Assembly: GCA_001767495.1 (NCBI GenBank) | Contig: MELA01000107.1 | Location: forward strand, 18,971 to 73,415 | Direction: 5' to 3' | Source of the DNA: Acidobacteria bacterium RIFCSPLOWO2_12_FULL_65_11 | GTDB lineage: Bacteria; Acidobacteriota; Vicinamibacteria; Vicinamibacterales; CAVVIG01 | DNA: 54,445 nt | Shown: piece after piece, positions 38,601-46,848 of the stretch | Layout: every line of letters begins with the position of its first letter | Position numbering within the stretch: position 1 is the first letter of the stretch | Notes under the pieces: model-generated | Seen by the model: only the letters and a program-made list of their open reading frames with translations | Database searches by the model: none | Told to the model about the DNA's origin: nothing | Made by a program: the position numbers and the translations under genes

Positions 38601-39011
38601 GCGAGCGGCAGCCGTTTCAGCGTCACCTCGGGCCTCGATCGGGCGTTCAACGGCCAAAACGGCCAGCGGGCCTCCTCGGTCGCCGGACAGGATCCATACG
38701 GGGACCGCTCGTCGACCTCCAATTACCTCAATCCGGCGGCGTTCGCGCAGCCGGCCTCCGGGACGTTCGGCGATACGAAGCGCAACGCCTACGAGGGGCC
38801 CGGCAGGACCACTGTCGACCTGTCGCTCGTCCGGCTCTTCTCGGTTTTCGGCACGCGGCGCATGGAGGTCCGCGCCGAGGCGTTCAACGTGATGAACACG
38901 TTCGTCAGGAATAATCCCGGGAGTAACCTCAACCAAACCGCCACGTTCGGCCGAATCACGGGGGCGGGCGATCCCCGGATCATGCAGTTTGCGGTGAAGT
39001 TCGAATTCTGA
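35697..39011 (+). CDS. TonB-dependent receptor with carboxypeptidase regulatory-like domain
   Basis: An outer-membrane receptor/oar-like protein of 1104 aa. A signal peptide (MNRIARSLVVGVVLLLASSG to WAQA) is followed by a CarboxypepD_reg-like beta-sandwich (AQISGIVRDSSGGVLPGADV to LEVSLSGFQAY, about 25-110), a plug (SEVIESQRIVDLPLNGRNPT, VAYVLDGAMHNNPYDNLNLP) and a large beta barrel ending in aromatic residue F (MQFAVKFEF). NxxFGGPIxxDRxFFFxxYxG is present, as is typical of the acidobacterial family. The ATG at 35697 has GGAGGGTC upstream. It begins the catabolic/periplasmic cluster. The imported or bound substrate is unknown. Confidence 0.95.
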   Translation: MNRIARSLVVGVVLLLASSGPLWAQAGSTAQISGIVRDSSGGVLPGADVTATQTATGIVRSAVTNEAGVYTLPNLPTGPYRLEVSLSGFQAYARTGLELQVNDNPVINVTLPLGEITETITVEARTPIVETRTPGVSEVIESQRIVDLPLNGRNPTDLIAIIPTAVQQGSSSSRSFQGTMGGQAFSVGGGQGSSVAYVLDGAMHNNPYDNLNLPFPFPDALQEFRASTSTLTAQNGMHSGAAVNANTKAGTNRWHGNLFEFFRNHAFNATNPFAARNPDGTRKDDGLNRNQYGGTFGGPIQTDRMFFFVGYQGTNTRQTSSDNLAFVPTAQMLAGDFTAFASAACNSGTAIALRPPFVGNVTNPANFNPIALAIASRLPTSTDPCGAIRYERPVKQDETQWVGRVDYQWSDRQLLFARYIATTQKAEPPFTTSGNLLTTTQGGRDNLGQSLTFGSNLIVSSQTVNSFRVAANRTAIHRTHKGFFSAPSLGVNTFSYLPDYMLMSVQGGFNIGGGTENQSVFDTNAFQVTDDLTVVRGTHEIAFGGSIGFWTSYSSAHVRSPGVFSFARAATLGTNSGMGDFLTGQLNSFTQTAPNFLDMSQRYVGLYAQDTWRASPKVTLTYGVRWEPFLPQTLRNDAIYNFDVNKFLTNQISTVFVNAPAGFTYPGDPGFQGKTGMSRKWTTFAPRVGLAWDPRGDGRTSIRSSYGMAYDFVNGQFHINTAIAPPWGSQTVINRPPGGLNDPYAGQPGGNPFPKTFDQNAQFVRAGSFLVIDPDLTPPRMHSWNVVFQQQIGADWGASGTYLGSYSEHLWNPNAINPAVFGGQCSTNGAAPVNCESTTGNTNNRRTLTVQNPAQGQFIGGMDIFTDVATQTYHAMVLSLQRRAGRGISASTNYTLSSCEGLPTQVGGTPNVASGYTNPADPDLDYGNCNSLRRHSFNLSASAQTAQFSRPALRMALSDWRLSGILRSASGSRFSVTSGLDRAFNGQNGQRASSVAGQDPYGDRSSTSNYLNPAAFAQPASGTFGDTKRNAYEGPGRTTVDLSLVRLFSVFGTRRMEVRAEAFNVMNTFVRNNPGSNLNQTATFGRITGAGDPRIMQFAVKFEF

Positions 39012-39067
39012 GGATCGAACGATTCGTGCGAGCGGTATACTGGGGCGCCACCAAACGGAGAGGTCAC

Positions 39068-39970
39068 ATGCGCAACATCGATCGGCTCGCACGAATCGCC
39101 CTGTTGTCACTGCTGGCAACCGCGCTCGCCAGCACGCCGGCGTTCGCCCAGATCGACTTTTCCGGCGAGTGGGCCCCCCGCTTTCACGAAGATCAACTCG
39201 AACGCGTCCCGGGTCCGGAACTCGGCGACTACCTCGGCATCCCGATCAACGCCGCGACCAGGCTGCGCGCCGACTCGTGGCAGGCTTCGCTGCAGACGCT
39301 CCCCGAGTGGCAGTGCCGCCCGCACCAGGCGGACTACATCTGGCGCGGCCCGTCACAGCTCTCGATTAGGAAAGAAGAGAACCCGCTCACGCGCGAGACG
39401 ACCGCCTTTCACGCCGAGTGGTTGCGCTCGATCGACAACCCCATCTACATGGACGGACGTCCGCACCCCGATCCGGACGCGCTGCACTCGTGGGGCGGCT
39501 TCGCCACCGGCAAGTGGGAAGGCGACATGCTGACGATTACGGTGACGCACCTCAAGGAGGGCTACCTCCGGCGCAACGGCCTGCCGCGCAGCTCGCTCGC
39601 CACCGTCACCGAGCACTGGATTCGCCACGGCGATGTCCTGACGGTCGCCGTCATCATGAACGATCCGGTGTACTTGACCGAGCCGTTCATTCGCACGACC
39701 GACTACGAACTGAACCTGCGCCAGAACGTGCCGCCCTATCCGTGCGAGATGGTGACGGAAGTCGATCGGCCGAGGGGTCTGATTCCACACTACCTGCCCG
39801 GCACCAACGCCGATCTCAAGGAGTTCGCCGACCGTTGGGGCGTTCCGTTCGAGGCCACGCGCGGCGGTGCGGAAACGATGTATCCCGACTATCGGAAGAA
39901 GCTGAAGCAGTTGCTGGGTCCGTTGCCGGCGGCCAAGCCGCCGGCGGCCCAGACCGGAGCCGGCCAATGA
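39068..39970 (+). CDS. Exported protein of unknown function, family A (copy 1)
   Basis: A 300-aa secreted protein. The signal peptide (RIALLSLLATALASTPAFAQ) is followed by DFSGEWAPRF. Blocks shared with the copy at 49118-49975: WQCRPH, HAEWLRS(I/V)DNP.YMDGRP, WGGF, THLKE.Y.RRNG.P, DPVYL.EP.IR, PHYLPG.N and ETMYP/ATMYP. I do not recognise a domain. The ribosome binding site GGAGAGG lies 7 nt before ATG 39068. Its stop overlaps the next gene by 4 nt (ATGA). It is the first gene of an A-B-C module and may be a periplasmic substrate-binding or accessory protein. Confidence 0.9.
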   Translation: MRNIDRLARIALLSLLATALASTPAFAQIDFSGEWAPRFHEDQLERVPGPELGDYLGIPINAATRLRADSWQASLQTLPEWQCRPHQADYIWRGPSQLSIRKEENPLTRETTAFHAEWLRSIDNPIYMDGRPHPDPDALHSWGGFATGKWEGDMLTITVTHLKEGYLRRNGLPRSSLATVTEHWIRHGDVLTVAVIMNDPVYLTEPFIRTTDYELNLRQNVPPYPCEMVTEVDRPRGLIPHYLPGTNADLKEFADRWGVPFEATRGGAETMYPDYRKKLKQLLGPLPAAKPPAAQTGAGQ

Positions 39971-41019
39971 GAGCCATCTGGCCAGTCGCGTTGGGCGCCA
40001 CCGTGCTTGCCGCGGCGTCGTTGCCGCGTGCGGCGCAGGCGCCCGTACAGACGGCGGCTCAGACGCTTCCGTCCGCGCAGGCCCGGATGGTGGGAGCGAT
40101 CAAGATTCTCAACATACGGAACAGTGTGTACCTGCTGCAGGGCGCGGGCGGCAACATCACCGTCCTGGCGTTTCCCGAAGGCGTGACGATCATCGATAGC
40201 GGGGCCTCGGCGATGGCCGACCAGGTGCTCGCCGCGATCAGGACGATTTCGACCCAGCCGATCAGGTACATCATCAACACCAGCGTCGATCCGGATCACG
40301 CCGGCGGCAACGAGAAACTGGCGGGCGTCGGCCGGCAGATTACGGGGGGCAACTTCACCGCGCCCGATCAGGCCGAGGTCATCGCCCACGAGCAGGTGCT
40401 CAACCGGATGCTCGCGCCCTCGGTGCAGCCCCCGACACCGTCGCTCGCCGTGCCGGCGACCACCTACTACACGCCGACGCTGAAGCTGAGCACGCTCTAT
40501 CACGGCGACGCCGTGCAACTGGTTCACGTGCGCGCGGCCCATACCGATGGCGACACGATGGTGTGGCTCCGGCATAACGACATCATCGCGACGGGCGACA
40601 TCTTCCAGACGACGAACTATCCGGTCATCGACCTCGAGCGGGGCGGAGGCATCAACGGCGTCATCGAAGGACTCAATCAGGTGATCGACATCGCGTTTCC
40701 CGAGTTCCGCCTGGAAAACGGCACGCTCATCGTCCCCGGCCACGGGCGGCTGTGCGACATCGCCGACGTGGTCTACTATCGCGACATGGTGACCATCATT
40801 CGCGATCGCGTGGACGACATGGTCAAGAAGGGCGCCTCGCTCGATCAGGTCAAGGCCGCCAAGCTCACGAGGGATTACGATCCGTACTACACGCAGAACG
40901 CCGCGACGTACTCCCCCGAGATGTTCATCGAGTCGGTTTACAAGAGCCTGGCGCCCAAGCCGGCGCCGGCCAGACCGGCCGCACCCGCCCGAGGGGCGGC
41001 GCCGGCACCAAGGCGGTAG
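39967..41019 (+). CDS. Exported MBL-fold protein, family B (copy 1)
   Basis: A 350-aa secreted protein with a metallo-beta-lactamase fold. After the signal peptide comes NSVYLLQGAGGNITVLAFPE then GVTIIDSGAS, then INTSVDPDHAGGNE, where active enzymes have T-H-x-H-x-D-H. The first two His are replaced (Ser, Asp), while Asp-His remain. Later ligands are present: VRAAHTDGDTMV, ATGDIFQT and VPGHGRLCD. It may therefore bind one metal. The Ala/Pro-rich tail is probably unstructured. It overlaps gene A at its start and is 7 nt from gene C. Confidence 0.9.
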   Translation: MRAIWPVALGATVLAAASLPRAAQAPVQTAAQTLPSAQARMVGAIKILNIRNSVYLLQGAGGNITVLAFPEGVTIIDSGASAMADQVLAAIRTISTQPIRYIINTSVDPDHAGGNEKLAGVGRQITGGNFTAPDQAEVIAHEQVLNRMLAPSVQPPTPSLAVPATTYYTPTLKLSTLYHGDAVQLVHVRAAHTDGDTMVWLRHNDIIATGDIFQTTNYPVIDLERGGGINGVIEGLNQVIDIAFPEFRLENGTLIVPGHGRLCDIADVVYYRDMVTIIRDRVDDMVKKGASLDQVKAAKLTRDYDPYYTQNAATYSPEMFIESVYKSLAPKPAPARPAAPARGAAPAPRR

Positions 41020-41026
41020 GGTAGAG

Positions 41027-41890
41027 ATGTCACGTCACATCAATTTACTGGCGCCGGGGCCCCCCAGCTTCCTTCTCTTTGCGGCCGCGGCCATCGTGGC
41101 CGTCAGCATCACGGTGCCGGCCGCCGCGCAGCGCGGCGGCGGCCAGGCTGGCCCGCCTCCCACGGCGCGCGCGGCCGCGCCGGTCGACCTCACCGGCCGG
41201 TGGGTCTCGGTGGTGACGGAAGACTGGCGGTACCGCATGATGACGCCGGCGAGGGGCGATCATCCGGGCATCCCGCTCACCGCCGACGGCAACCGCATCG
41301 CCAACGCCTGGGACCCCGCCAAAGACGAAGCCGCCGGAGAGCAGTGCCGGGCGTACGGCGCGGCCGGTGTCATGCGTGCGCCGGGGCGTCTGCGCATCAC
41401 ATGGGAAAACGACAGCACGCTCAAAGTCGAGACTGAAGCCGGCACCCAGACGCGCCTCTTCCGTTTTGCCAGCCCTGCCGCGCAGATGCTGCTGGCGGGC
41501 GGAGCGGCCGACATCCCCTGCATCCCCGCCGAGGCGATGACGCCGTCGTGGCAGGGCGCGTCGGTTGCGGTTTGGGAGGGCGGGGGCCGCGGCGGGCGCG
41601 GCGCCGCAGGCGCCTCTCCCGCAAACCTCAACGCCGGAAACCTGAAGACGGTCACGACCCGCATGCGTCCCGGCTATCTGCTGAAGAACGGCGTGCCGTA
41701 CAGCGCCAGCGCCGTGCTGACCGAGTACTTCCACCGCACGTTTGAGCCCAATGGCGACTCGTGGCTCATTCACATCGCCGTCGTTGAAGATCCCGTCTAT
41801 CTCGCCGGCCGCTTCTTCAGGAGCACGCACTTCAAGCGATTGCCCGACGCCAACACGGCTTGGGAGCCCGAGCCATGTTCCGCACGGTAG
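41027..41890 (+). CDS. Exported protein of unknown function, family C (copy 1)
   Basis: A 287-aa secreted protein. The signal peptide (LLFAAAAIVAVSITVPAAAQ) and a low-complexity Gly/Pro/Ala stretch are followed by DLTGRWVSVVTEDWRYRM. Blocks shared with 47252-48031: NAWDPAKDEA, CRAYGA.GVMR.PGRL.ITW, TLK.E.EAGTQTR, W.GYA-like WQG, PGYLLKNGVPY, AVLTEYF, and a C-terminal WEPEPCSAR. No known domain is recognised. Third gene of the A-B-C module. Confidence 0.88.
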   Translation: MSRHINLLAPGPPSFLLFAAAAIVAVSITVPAAAQRGGGQAGPPPTARAAAPVDLTGRWVSVVTEDWRYRMMTPARGDHPGIPLTADGNRIANAWDPAKDEAAGEQCRAYGAAGVMRAPGRLRITWENDSTLKVETEAGTQTRLFRFASPAAQMLLAGGAADIPCIPAEAMTPSWQGASVAVWEGGGRGGRGAAGASPANLNAGNLKTVTTRMRPGYLLKNGVPYSASAVLTEYFHRTFEPNGDSWLIHIAVVEDPVYLAGRFFRSTHFKRLPDANTAWEPEPCSAR

Positions 41891-41967
41891 ACGTCGGGCG
41901 GCGATCAGATGGCGGATTGGGTAGAGACGTCCGCTCGCCGGTCGGAAGAACCGGGAAGGAGAAGGGC

Positions 41968-43401
41968 ATGACAACTGCAGATCGCGGGTTCCTCAGAACG
42001 GCCGGTGGGACGATTGTCGTGTTGGCCAGCGTGATGACGCTGGCGGCGCAGGCACCGGTGCCGCTCAGAGGGCAGCGCGGGCAGGAACCCGGGCGAGGGC
42101 AACAAGGCCAGGCCCCGGCGCCGGTGCTCCCTTCCAGTCCCGTGACGGCTCCCGTCGCGACCATCTCGCCGGAAGTCCGCGGCCCGGGTGCGATGTTTCC
42201 GGCCCTGATGTCGCTTCCGGAGAGAGACGACCTCGCCCACTACAAGTACGAGGCCCGTGAGTATTTCGTCAGCGGCACCGCGAACGGACAACCGTACAAG
42301 ACGCGAATCGTCGTGCGTAAACCGTCGAACGCCGGCCGATTCAGCGGCATCGTGCTGGCCGAATCGATGCACCCGAGCGGCAACGCCTGGATGTTTCACT
42401 TCACCCATACCTACACGATGGCCTCCGGTCACATCGGCCTGGAGATCCTCACGAGCACCCCCGCGCAGTTTGTCGAGTTCAACGAAGAACGCTACAAGGA
42501 TCTGAGCACCCAACAGGGACAGGCCGGCGAGATCATCGCGCAGGTCGGCCAGTTGATTCGCTCGAATCAGCCGGGTAATCCGCTCTCGGGTCTCCCGCTC
42601 AGGAAGATGATCCTGGCGGGTACGTCGGCGTCCGCGGCGGTCGTCGTCAACTACCTGCCGGCCCACATGGTGTACCGGCGGCCGGACCTGGGGCCCATCT
42701 ACGACGGCTTCCTCCCCACGAGCAACGGCAACGCGAGCATTCGCCAGGTCGACGTGCCGCTCATTCAGGTGCCGACGACGACCGAGGCGATGCGGGGCAA
42801 CCTGCCGACGCGCCCCGACGGCGATGCTCCGGGCGACCAGTTCCGGGCGTACGAGTTTGCCGGCATGGCGCACCTCGACACGCGCAACGTCGAGGCGTTC
42901 CGGCCCAATCCCTGCAAGAACCCGATCAGCCTCTTCCCGCTCGACGCCTATATGGCCGTTGCGCTCCATCACCTGGTGCAGTGGGTGGACAAAGGCACGG
43001 TGCCGCCGCGAGCCGACCGCATGGTGCTCGATCGCGACACCGCCAACGACGGATCGTTGATTGCCCTCGACGAGTTCGGGAATCCCACGGGCGGGATCCG
43101 CAACCCGTACGTCGACGTTCCCGTGGCGAAGTACGGCGTCCCGAATGAAGGGGCCGTGCCGCCGACGCCCAATACCGTGCCCTGGGTGGCGCTGCGCGGC
43201 GAAGCCGGCATCAATCAACTGTGCGGGCTGACGGGGTATCAGATGAGGTTTGCCGGCGAGCAGTTGAAGAAACTCTACAAGAACAAGAAGGACTACGTGG
43301 CCAAGGTGCGGCAGCGCCTCGACGAGCTGACGCGTCAGGGCTGGTCTTTGCCCGTCTACAAGGATCGGATCCTCGCCGATGCCGCGCAGATCGATTTCTA
43401 A
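41968..43401 (+). CDS. Exported alpha/beta hydrolase domain protein (Abhydrolase_10-like)
   Basis: A 477-aa secreted protein. An N-terminal hydrophobic export segment and Gln/Pro-rich linker precede an Abhydrolase_10-type domain: YEAREYFVSGTANGQPYKTR, IVLAESMHPSGNAWMFHFTH, and the nucleophile region KMILAGTSASAAVVVNYLPA. The acid/His side includes YEFAGMAHLDTRN. The C-terminal block KKDYVAKVRQRLDELTRQGW reappears as a broken fragment at 52091-52200. ATG 41968 has GGGAAGGAGAAGG upstream. It lies 77 nt after module gene C. Substrate unknown; an ester of the compound handled by the cluster is possible. Confidence 0.88.
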   Translation: MTTADRGFLRTAGGTIVVLASVMTLAAQAPVPLRGQRGQEPGRGQQGQAPAPVLPSSPVTAPVATISPEVRGPGAMFPALMSLPERDDLAHYKYEAREYFVSGTANGQPYKTRIVVRKPSNAGRFSGIVLAESMHPSGNAWMFHFTHTYTMASGHIGLEILTSTPAQFVEFNEERYKDLSTQQGQAGEIIAQVGQLIRSNQPGNPLSGLPLRKMILAGTSASAAVVVNYLPAHMVYRRPDLGPIYDGFLPTSNGNASIRQVDVPLIQVPTTTEAMRGNLPTRPDGDAPGDQFRAYEFAGMAHLDTRNVEAFRPNPCKNPISLFPLDAYMAVALHHLVQWVDKGTVPPRADRMVLDRDTANDGSLIALDEFGNPTGGIRNPYVDVPVAKYGVPNEGAVPPTPNTVPWVALRGEAGINQLCGLTGYQMRFAGEQLKKLYKNKKDYVAKVRQRLDELTRQGWSLPVYKDRILADAAQIDF

Positions 43402-43449
43402 GTTCGAAGTTCTCTTGTCTCCTCGCTTTCCTGTCGCAAATCCACGCTC

Positions 43450-44793
43450 GTGAGTTCTTTGCACACCGAGACGGCCGCGCCAGCCCTGACGCCCATCCAA
43501 TGGGTGATCTGCATCATCGCAGCGATTGGCTTCCTGTTCGACTCCTACGAACTGCTGATGCTGCCGCTGCTCGTCCGGCCGGCGCTGGCCGACCTGCTGG
43601 GCGTGGCGCCCAACAGCCTCGAGGTCAACCGATGGGTAGGCTATCTACAGTTCGTCCCTGCGATCCCGGCTGGCATCTTCGGGTTGCTCGGCGGCTATCT
43701 GACGGATCTTCTCGGCCGCCGGCGCGTGTTGGTGTGGAGCATCCTGTTGTACGCCGGTTCAGCGGTGGCGGCGGGCTTCTCGACGTCGGTCGGGTGGCTG
43801 CTCTTCTGGCGGTGCTGCACGTTTGTCGGCATCTGCGTGGAGTTTGTCGCGGCGGTCGCGTGGCTGTCGGAGATCTTCACCCAGCCCAAGCAGCGCGAGC
43901 GCATCCTGGGCTACACGCAGGCGTTCGGCTCGATTGGCGGCATCTCGGCCGCCGCGGGCTATTACCTGGTCGTGACGTATGGCGACGCGCTGCCGGCGAT
44001 TCGAGGCGGGCACGAGGCGTGGCGCTACATGCTGATCTCGGGAGTCATTCCCGCTTTGCCGCTCATCGTCATCCGGCCGTTCCTGCCCGAATCGACGATG
44101 TGGCAGGAGAAGAAGCTGGCCGGCACGCTCAAGCGGCCGAGCTTTGCCGCCCTGTTCGCGCCAGCGTACCGCCGCACCACCCTGGTGACGACGGTGATGA
44201 TGGCGCTTGCCTTCGCGATCGGCTTCGGGACGATTCAGCAGATGCCGCGCATCGTCCCGGGCCTGGCGGAGGTCCAGGTGCTGTCGCGCACCGCGCAAGA
44301 GCAGACGGTGAGCGGTGTGGGGACGTTCCAGGAGCTGGGCGGCCTCACCGGCCGATTGCTGCTCGCCTATCTGGCGGCGATCGTCGTCGGTCGGCGCCAC
44401 CTGCTGTGGCTGTTCCAGATTCCCGGCCTGGTCGTGGTGCCCGTCGTGTTCCTGCTGACGCCGACCTTCGGGCTCGCGATGGCGCAGTGGGGCGTCTTCC
44501 TCGCCGGGCTGACGACGATTGGCCAGTTCAGCTTCTGGGGGAACTACCTGCCGCGGGTCTACCCGACGTACTTGCGCGGCACCGGCGAGAGCTTTGCGAC
44601 CAATGTGGGCGGCCGGATGATCGGCACGACGGCGGCGCTGGTGACGACGTCGCTCGTGGCGTATATGCCGCCGGGCCCGGTCCCGGTGCGGCTTGCCTAC
44701 GCCGCGGCTTTGGTGGGGACCACGGCGTGCGTGCTCGGCTTTCTCGTCAGCTTCTGGCTGCCGGAGCCCAAGCATGCGGAGCTCCCGGATTAG
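43450..44793 (+). CDS. MFS transporter
   Basis: A 447-aa major facilitator with 12 predicted membrane segments. N-terminal GFLFDSYELLMLPLLVRPAL and the loop 2-3 motif GGYLTDLLGRRRVLVWSILL (G-x-x-x-D-x-x-G-R-R) are typical of sugar/aromatic-acid proton symporters. TM5 has LGYTQAFGSIGGISAAAGYY, and the second half has YLPRVYPTYLRGTGESFATN. It starts at GTG 43450. Its place among secreted hydrolases and oxidoreductases suggests uptake of their product. Substrate unknown. Confidence 0.93.
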   Translation: MSSLHTETAAPALTPIQWVICIIAAIGFLFDSYELLMLPLLVRPALADLLGVAPNSLEVNRWVGYLQFVPAIPAGIFGLLGGYLTDLLGRRRVLVWSILLYAGSAVAAGFSTSVGWLLFWRCCTFVGICVEFVAAVAWLSEIFTQPKQRERILGYTQAFGSIGGISAAAGYYLVVTYGDALPAIRGGHEAWRYMLISGVIPALPLIVIRPFLPESTMWQEKKLAGTLKRPSFAALFAPAYRRTTLVTTVMMALAFAIGFGTIQQMPRIVPGLAEVQVLSRTAQEQTVSGVGTFQELGGLTGRLLLAYLAAIVVGRRHLLWLFQIPGLVVVPVVFLLTPTFGLAMAQWGVFLAGLTTIGQFSFWGNYLPRVYPTYLRGTGESFATNVGGRMIGTTAALVTTSLVAYMPPGPVPVRLAYAAALVGTTACVLGFLVSFWLPEPKHAELPD

Positions 44794-44808
44794 GCCCATA
44801 TATCTACG

Positions 44809-44814
44809 TATAAT
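44809..44814 (+). promoter_or_regulatory. Candidate -10 box
   Basis: TATAAT in an AT-rich patch (ATATATCTACGTATAAT) that is unusual for this DNA, 38 nt before the MetE-like start codon. No convincing -35 box is seen 16-18 nt upstream, so this is tentative. Confidence 0.3.
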
Positions 44815-44852
44815 TGGCGCCGCCGTTCGGCATTGAGAGAGCGAAATCTCGA

Positions 44853-46049
44853 ATGAAGCGCAGTACCGACCGCATTCTGACCACCCACACGGGCAGCCTG
44901 ATTCGTCCGCCCCGGCTGCTGGATTTCGCGCGCGCCCGGCAGGCTGGCCAGCCAATCGACCAGGAAGCGTTCGAACGCACGCTCAAGGACGAGGTCGCCG
45001 ACGTCGTCACGCGGCAGGTCCGGGCCGGCATCGACGTCCCCAACGACGGCGAGTTCGGCAAGTCGACGAGCTGGTCGCTCTATGCGCTGAAGCGGCTCAG
45101 CGGCTTCGAGCTGCGCGAGGTCACCGGCGTCAACCCATTCGCGCGCGGCGCGGATCGGGTGCGCTTTCGAGAGTTCTACGACGACCTCGAAGGGCGTGGC
45201 GAGGGCACGGACTGGTCCAACGTCACCACGAAGAATGCCGTCTGCGTGGCGGCGATTCGGTACAACGGTTTGTTCGAGCTCAAGCGCGACATCGACAATC
45301 TCAAGGCGGCCACAACCGCGGCCGGCGTCAACGAGGCGTTCCTCCCCGTCGCTGCCCCGTCGAGCGCGATCCCGGACCGCACGAACGAGTACTACAAGAG
45401 TGACGACGATCTGGTGGTCGCACTCGCCGAGGCGCTGAGGACCGAGTATCGAGCGATCGTCGAGGCGGGATTCCTGCTGCAGGTGGACGATGCCCGTGCC
45501 GCGGTGACGTACGACCGGATGGTGCCGCCGGCGACCTTCGAGGACTACTATCGATGGCTGGCGCGCCACGTCGAGATCCTCAATCATGCGCTCGAAGGCC
45601 TTCCACAGGACCGCATTCGCTACCACGTCTGCTGGGGCAGCTGGCCCGGACCGCACACGACCGACGTGCCGCTCCGAAAGATTGTCGACCTGATCCTGAA
45701 GGTCAACGCCGGCGCGTACCTCATCGAGGCCGCCAATCCCCGGCACGAGCACGAATGGAAGGTGTGGCAGGAGGTCAGGCTGCCGCCGGGCAAGATCCTC
45801 GTGCCCGGGGTCGTGAGCCACGGGACGAACGTCGTCGAGCACCCTGACCTGGTCGCCGAGCGGCTCCTGCGGTTCGCCTCGGCGGTCGGGCGGGAGAATC
45901 TCATTGCCGGCACCGATTGCGGGTTCGCCCAGGAGGAGCTGAATCGGCGGGTCCATCCGTCGGTCATGTGGGCCAAACTGGAGGCGATGGCGGAAGGCGC
46001 GCGGATGGCGAGCCGGCAGCTCTGGGGACGCGCGGCCGCCGCCGTGTAG
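44853..46049 (+). CDS. MetE C-terminal-like zinc methyltransferase/lyase homologue
   Basis: A 398-aa protein matching the C-terminal half of cobalamin-independent methionine synthase, the group that also includes epoxyalkane:CoM transferase. It begins LTTHTGSLIRPPRLLDF, has NDGEFGKSTSW, the zinc-ligand region RIRYHVCWGSWPGPHTTDVP (His, Cys) and the second Cys in LIAGTDCGFAQEE. The N-terminal MetE half is absent, as in the stand-alone group. The ATG at 44853 follows GAGAG. It forms an apparent operon with two cupins. It could alkylate a thiol or act on a catabolic intermediate. Confidence 0.9.
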   Translation: MKRSTDRILTTHTGSLIRPPRLLDFARARQAGQPIDQEAFERTLKDEVADVVTRQVRAGIDVPNDGEFGKSTSWSLYALKRLSGFELREVTGVNPFARGADRVRFREFYDDLEGRGEGTDWSNVTTKNAVCVAAIRYNGLFELKRDIDNLKAATTAAGVNEAFLPVAAPSSAIPDRTNEYYKSDDDLVVALAEALRTEYRAIVEAGFLLQVDDARAAVTYDRMVPPATFEDYYRWLARHVEILNHALEGLPQDRIRYHVCWGSWPGPHTTDVPLRKIVDLILKVNAGAYLIEAANPRHEHEWKVWQEVRLPPGKILVPGVVSHGTNVVEHPDLVAERLLRFASAVGRENLIAGTDCGFAQEELNRRVHPSVMWAKLEAMAEGARMASRQLWGRAAAAV

Positions 46050-46087
46050 GCCGCCTTAGCTGCCCGGCTGCCCAAGGAGAGTCACAG

Positions 46088-46504
46088 GTGGCGTACATCT
46101 TCCACGACGATGAATTGCCGAAACTGGTCTCGGTCGTACCGGGCCGCGAGCGCACCTTCTTCGTCAACAAGGAACTGGCCAACATCGACGACATGTTGGC
46201 CGGCATCATGCGCTACGAGAAGGGAGCGTCCTCGCCGTTCCACCTGCACGAGAACTGCGAGCACTTCTACTTCATCATCGAAGGGCGGGGCACGGTGGAA
46301 ACGCCGGAAGGCGTCCGCGACGTGTACCCGGGCATGATGGTCTTCATCCCGGCCGAAGCGAAGCACCGCCTGCGCGCGACCGAGTCGCCGCTGTTCTACT
46401 TCGAGTTCCAGGCGCCGAACCGCTTCAAGACGACGATCCTTGACGGCACGCCGGACGACCTCAAGTGGAACCGCGTCGACGGCCGCGTATGGATCCAGAC
46501 GTGA
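46088..46504 (+). CDS. Cupin domain protein
   Basis: A 138-aa single cupin. Motif 1 is PFHLHENCEHFYFIIEGRG (His-x-His...Glu...His-type metal ligands) and motif 2 is PGMMVFIPAEAKHRL. The start is GTG 46088 after AAGGAGA. It shares a TGATG with the next cupin. Cytoplasmic; no signal peptide. Dioxygenase, isomerase or sensor roles are all possible. Confidence 0.9.
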   Translation: MAYIFHDDELPKLVSVVPGRERTFFVNKELANIDDMLAGIMRYEKGASSPFHLHENCEHFYFIIEGRGTVETPEGVRDVYPGMMVFIPAEAKHRLRATESPLFYFEFQAPNRFKTTILDGTPDDLKWNRVDGRVWIQT

Positions 46505-46848
46505 TGCCCCAGACGCTCTTCATCGACACGAACACGCTGCCCAGGGAGAAGTCGGCGCAGGGCGAGTTCACCCACGTGCTGAACGAGCAGCTGGCGGGCG
46601 CCAAGAACGTGGTCGGCACGCTTCGCTGGCTGAAGTCTGGTGAGTTGTTCAGAGCGGAGGCCGCCAACAAGCACCAGCTGCTCTACTTGATGGAAGGCAA
46701 GGGCAGCATCGACCTGGAGAACAAGAAGCACGAAGTGGAGAAGGGCATGGGCATCTACCTGGGCCCCTCCGAGAGTGCGCTCGTTCAGGCCGGCCCAGGC
46801 GCGAGCCTGAAGCTGTTCCACCTGGTGGTGCCGCAAGTCCCGAAGTAG
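46504..46848 (+). CDS. Second cupin-like protein
   Basis: A 114-aa cupin-fold protein: LRWLKSGELFRAEAANKHQL, LYLMEGKGSIDLENKKHEVE, KGMGIYLGPSES, KLFHLVVP. Motif 1 lacks the His-x-His pair of its neighbour and keeps only one His (NKHQLLYL), so metal binding may be weaker. The ATG at 46504 overlaps the stop of the first cupin by one base. The two probably act together or as a heteromer. Confidence 0.82.
   Translation: MPQTLFIDTNTLPREKSAQGEFTHVLNEQLAGAKNVVGTLRWLKSGELFRAEAANKHQLLYLMEGKGSIDLENKKHEVEKGMGIYLGPSESALVQAGPGASLKLFHLVVPQVPK

Noticed and set aside
43221-44813. 530-codon ORF overlapping the hydrolase end and the MFS gene in another frame
   Set aside because: The MFS frame has clear membrane segments and family motifs; the overlapping frame is an Arg/Ala-rich shadow.
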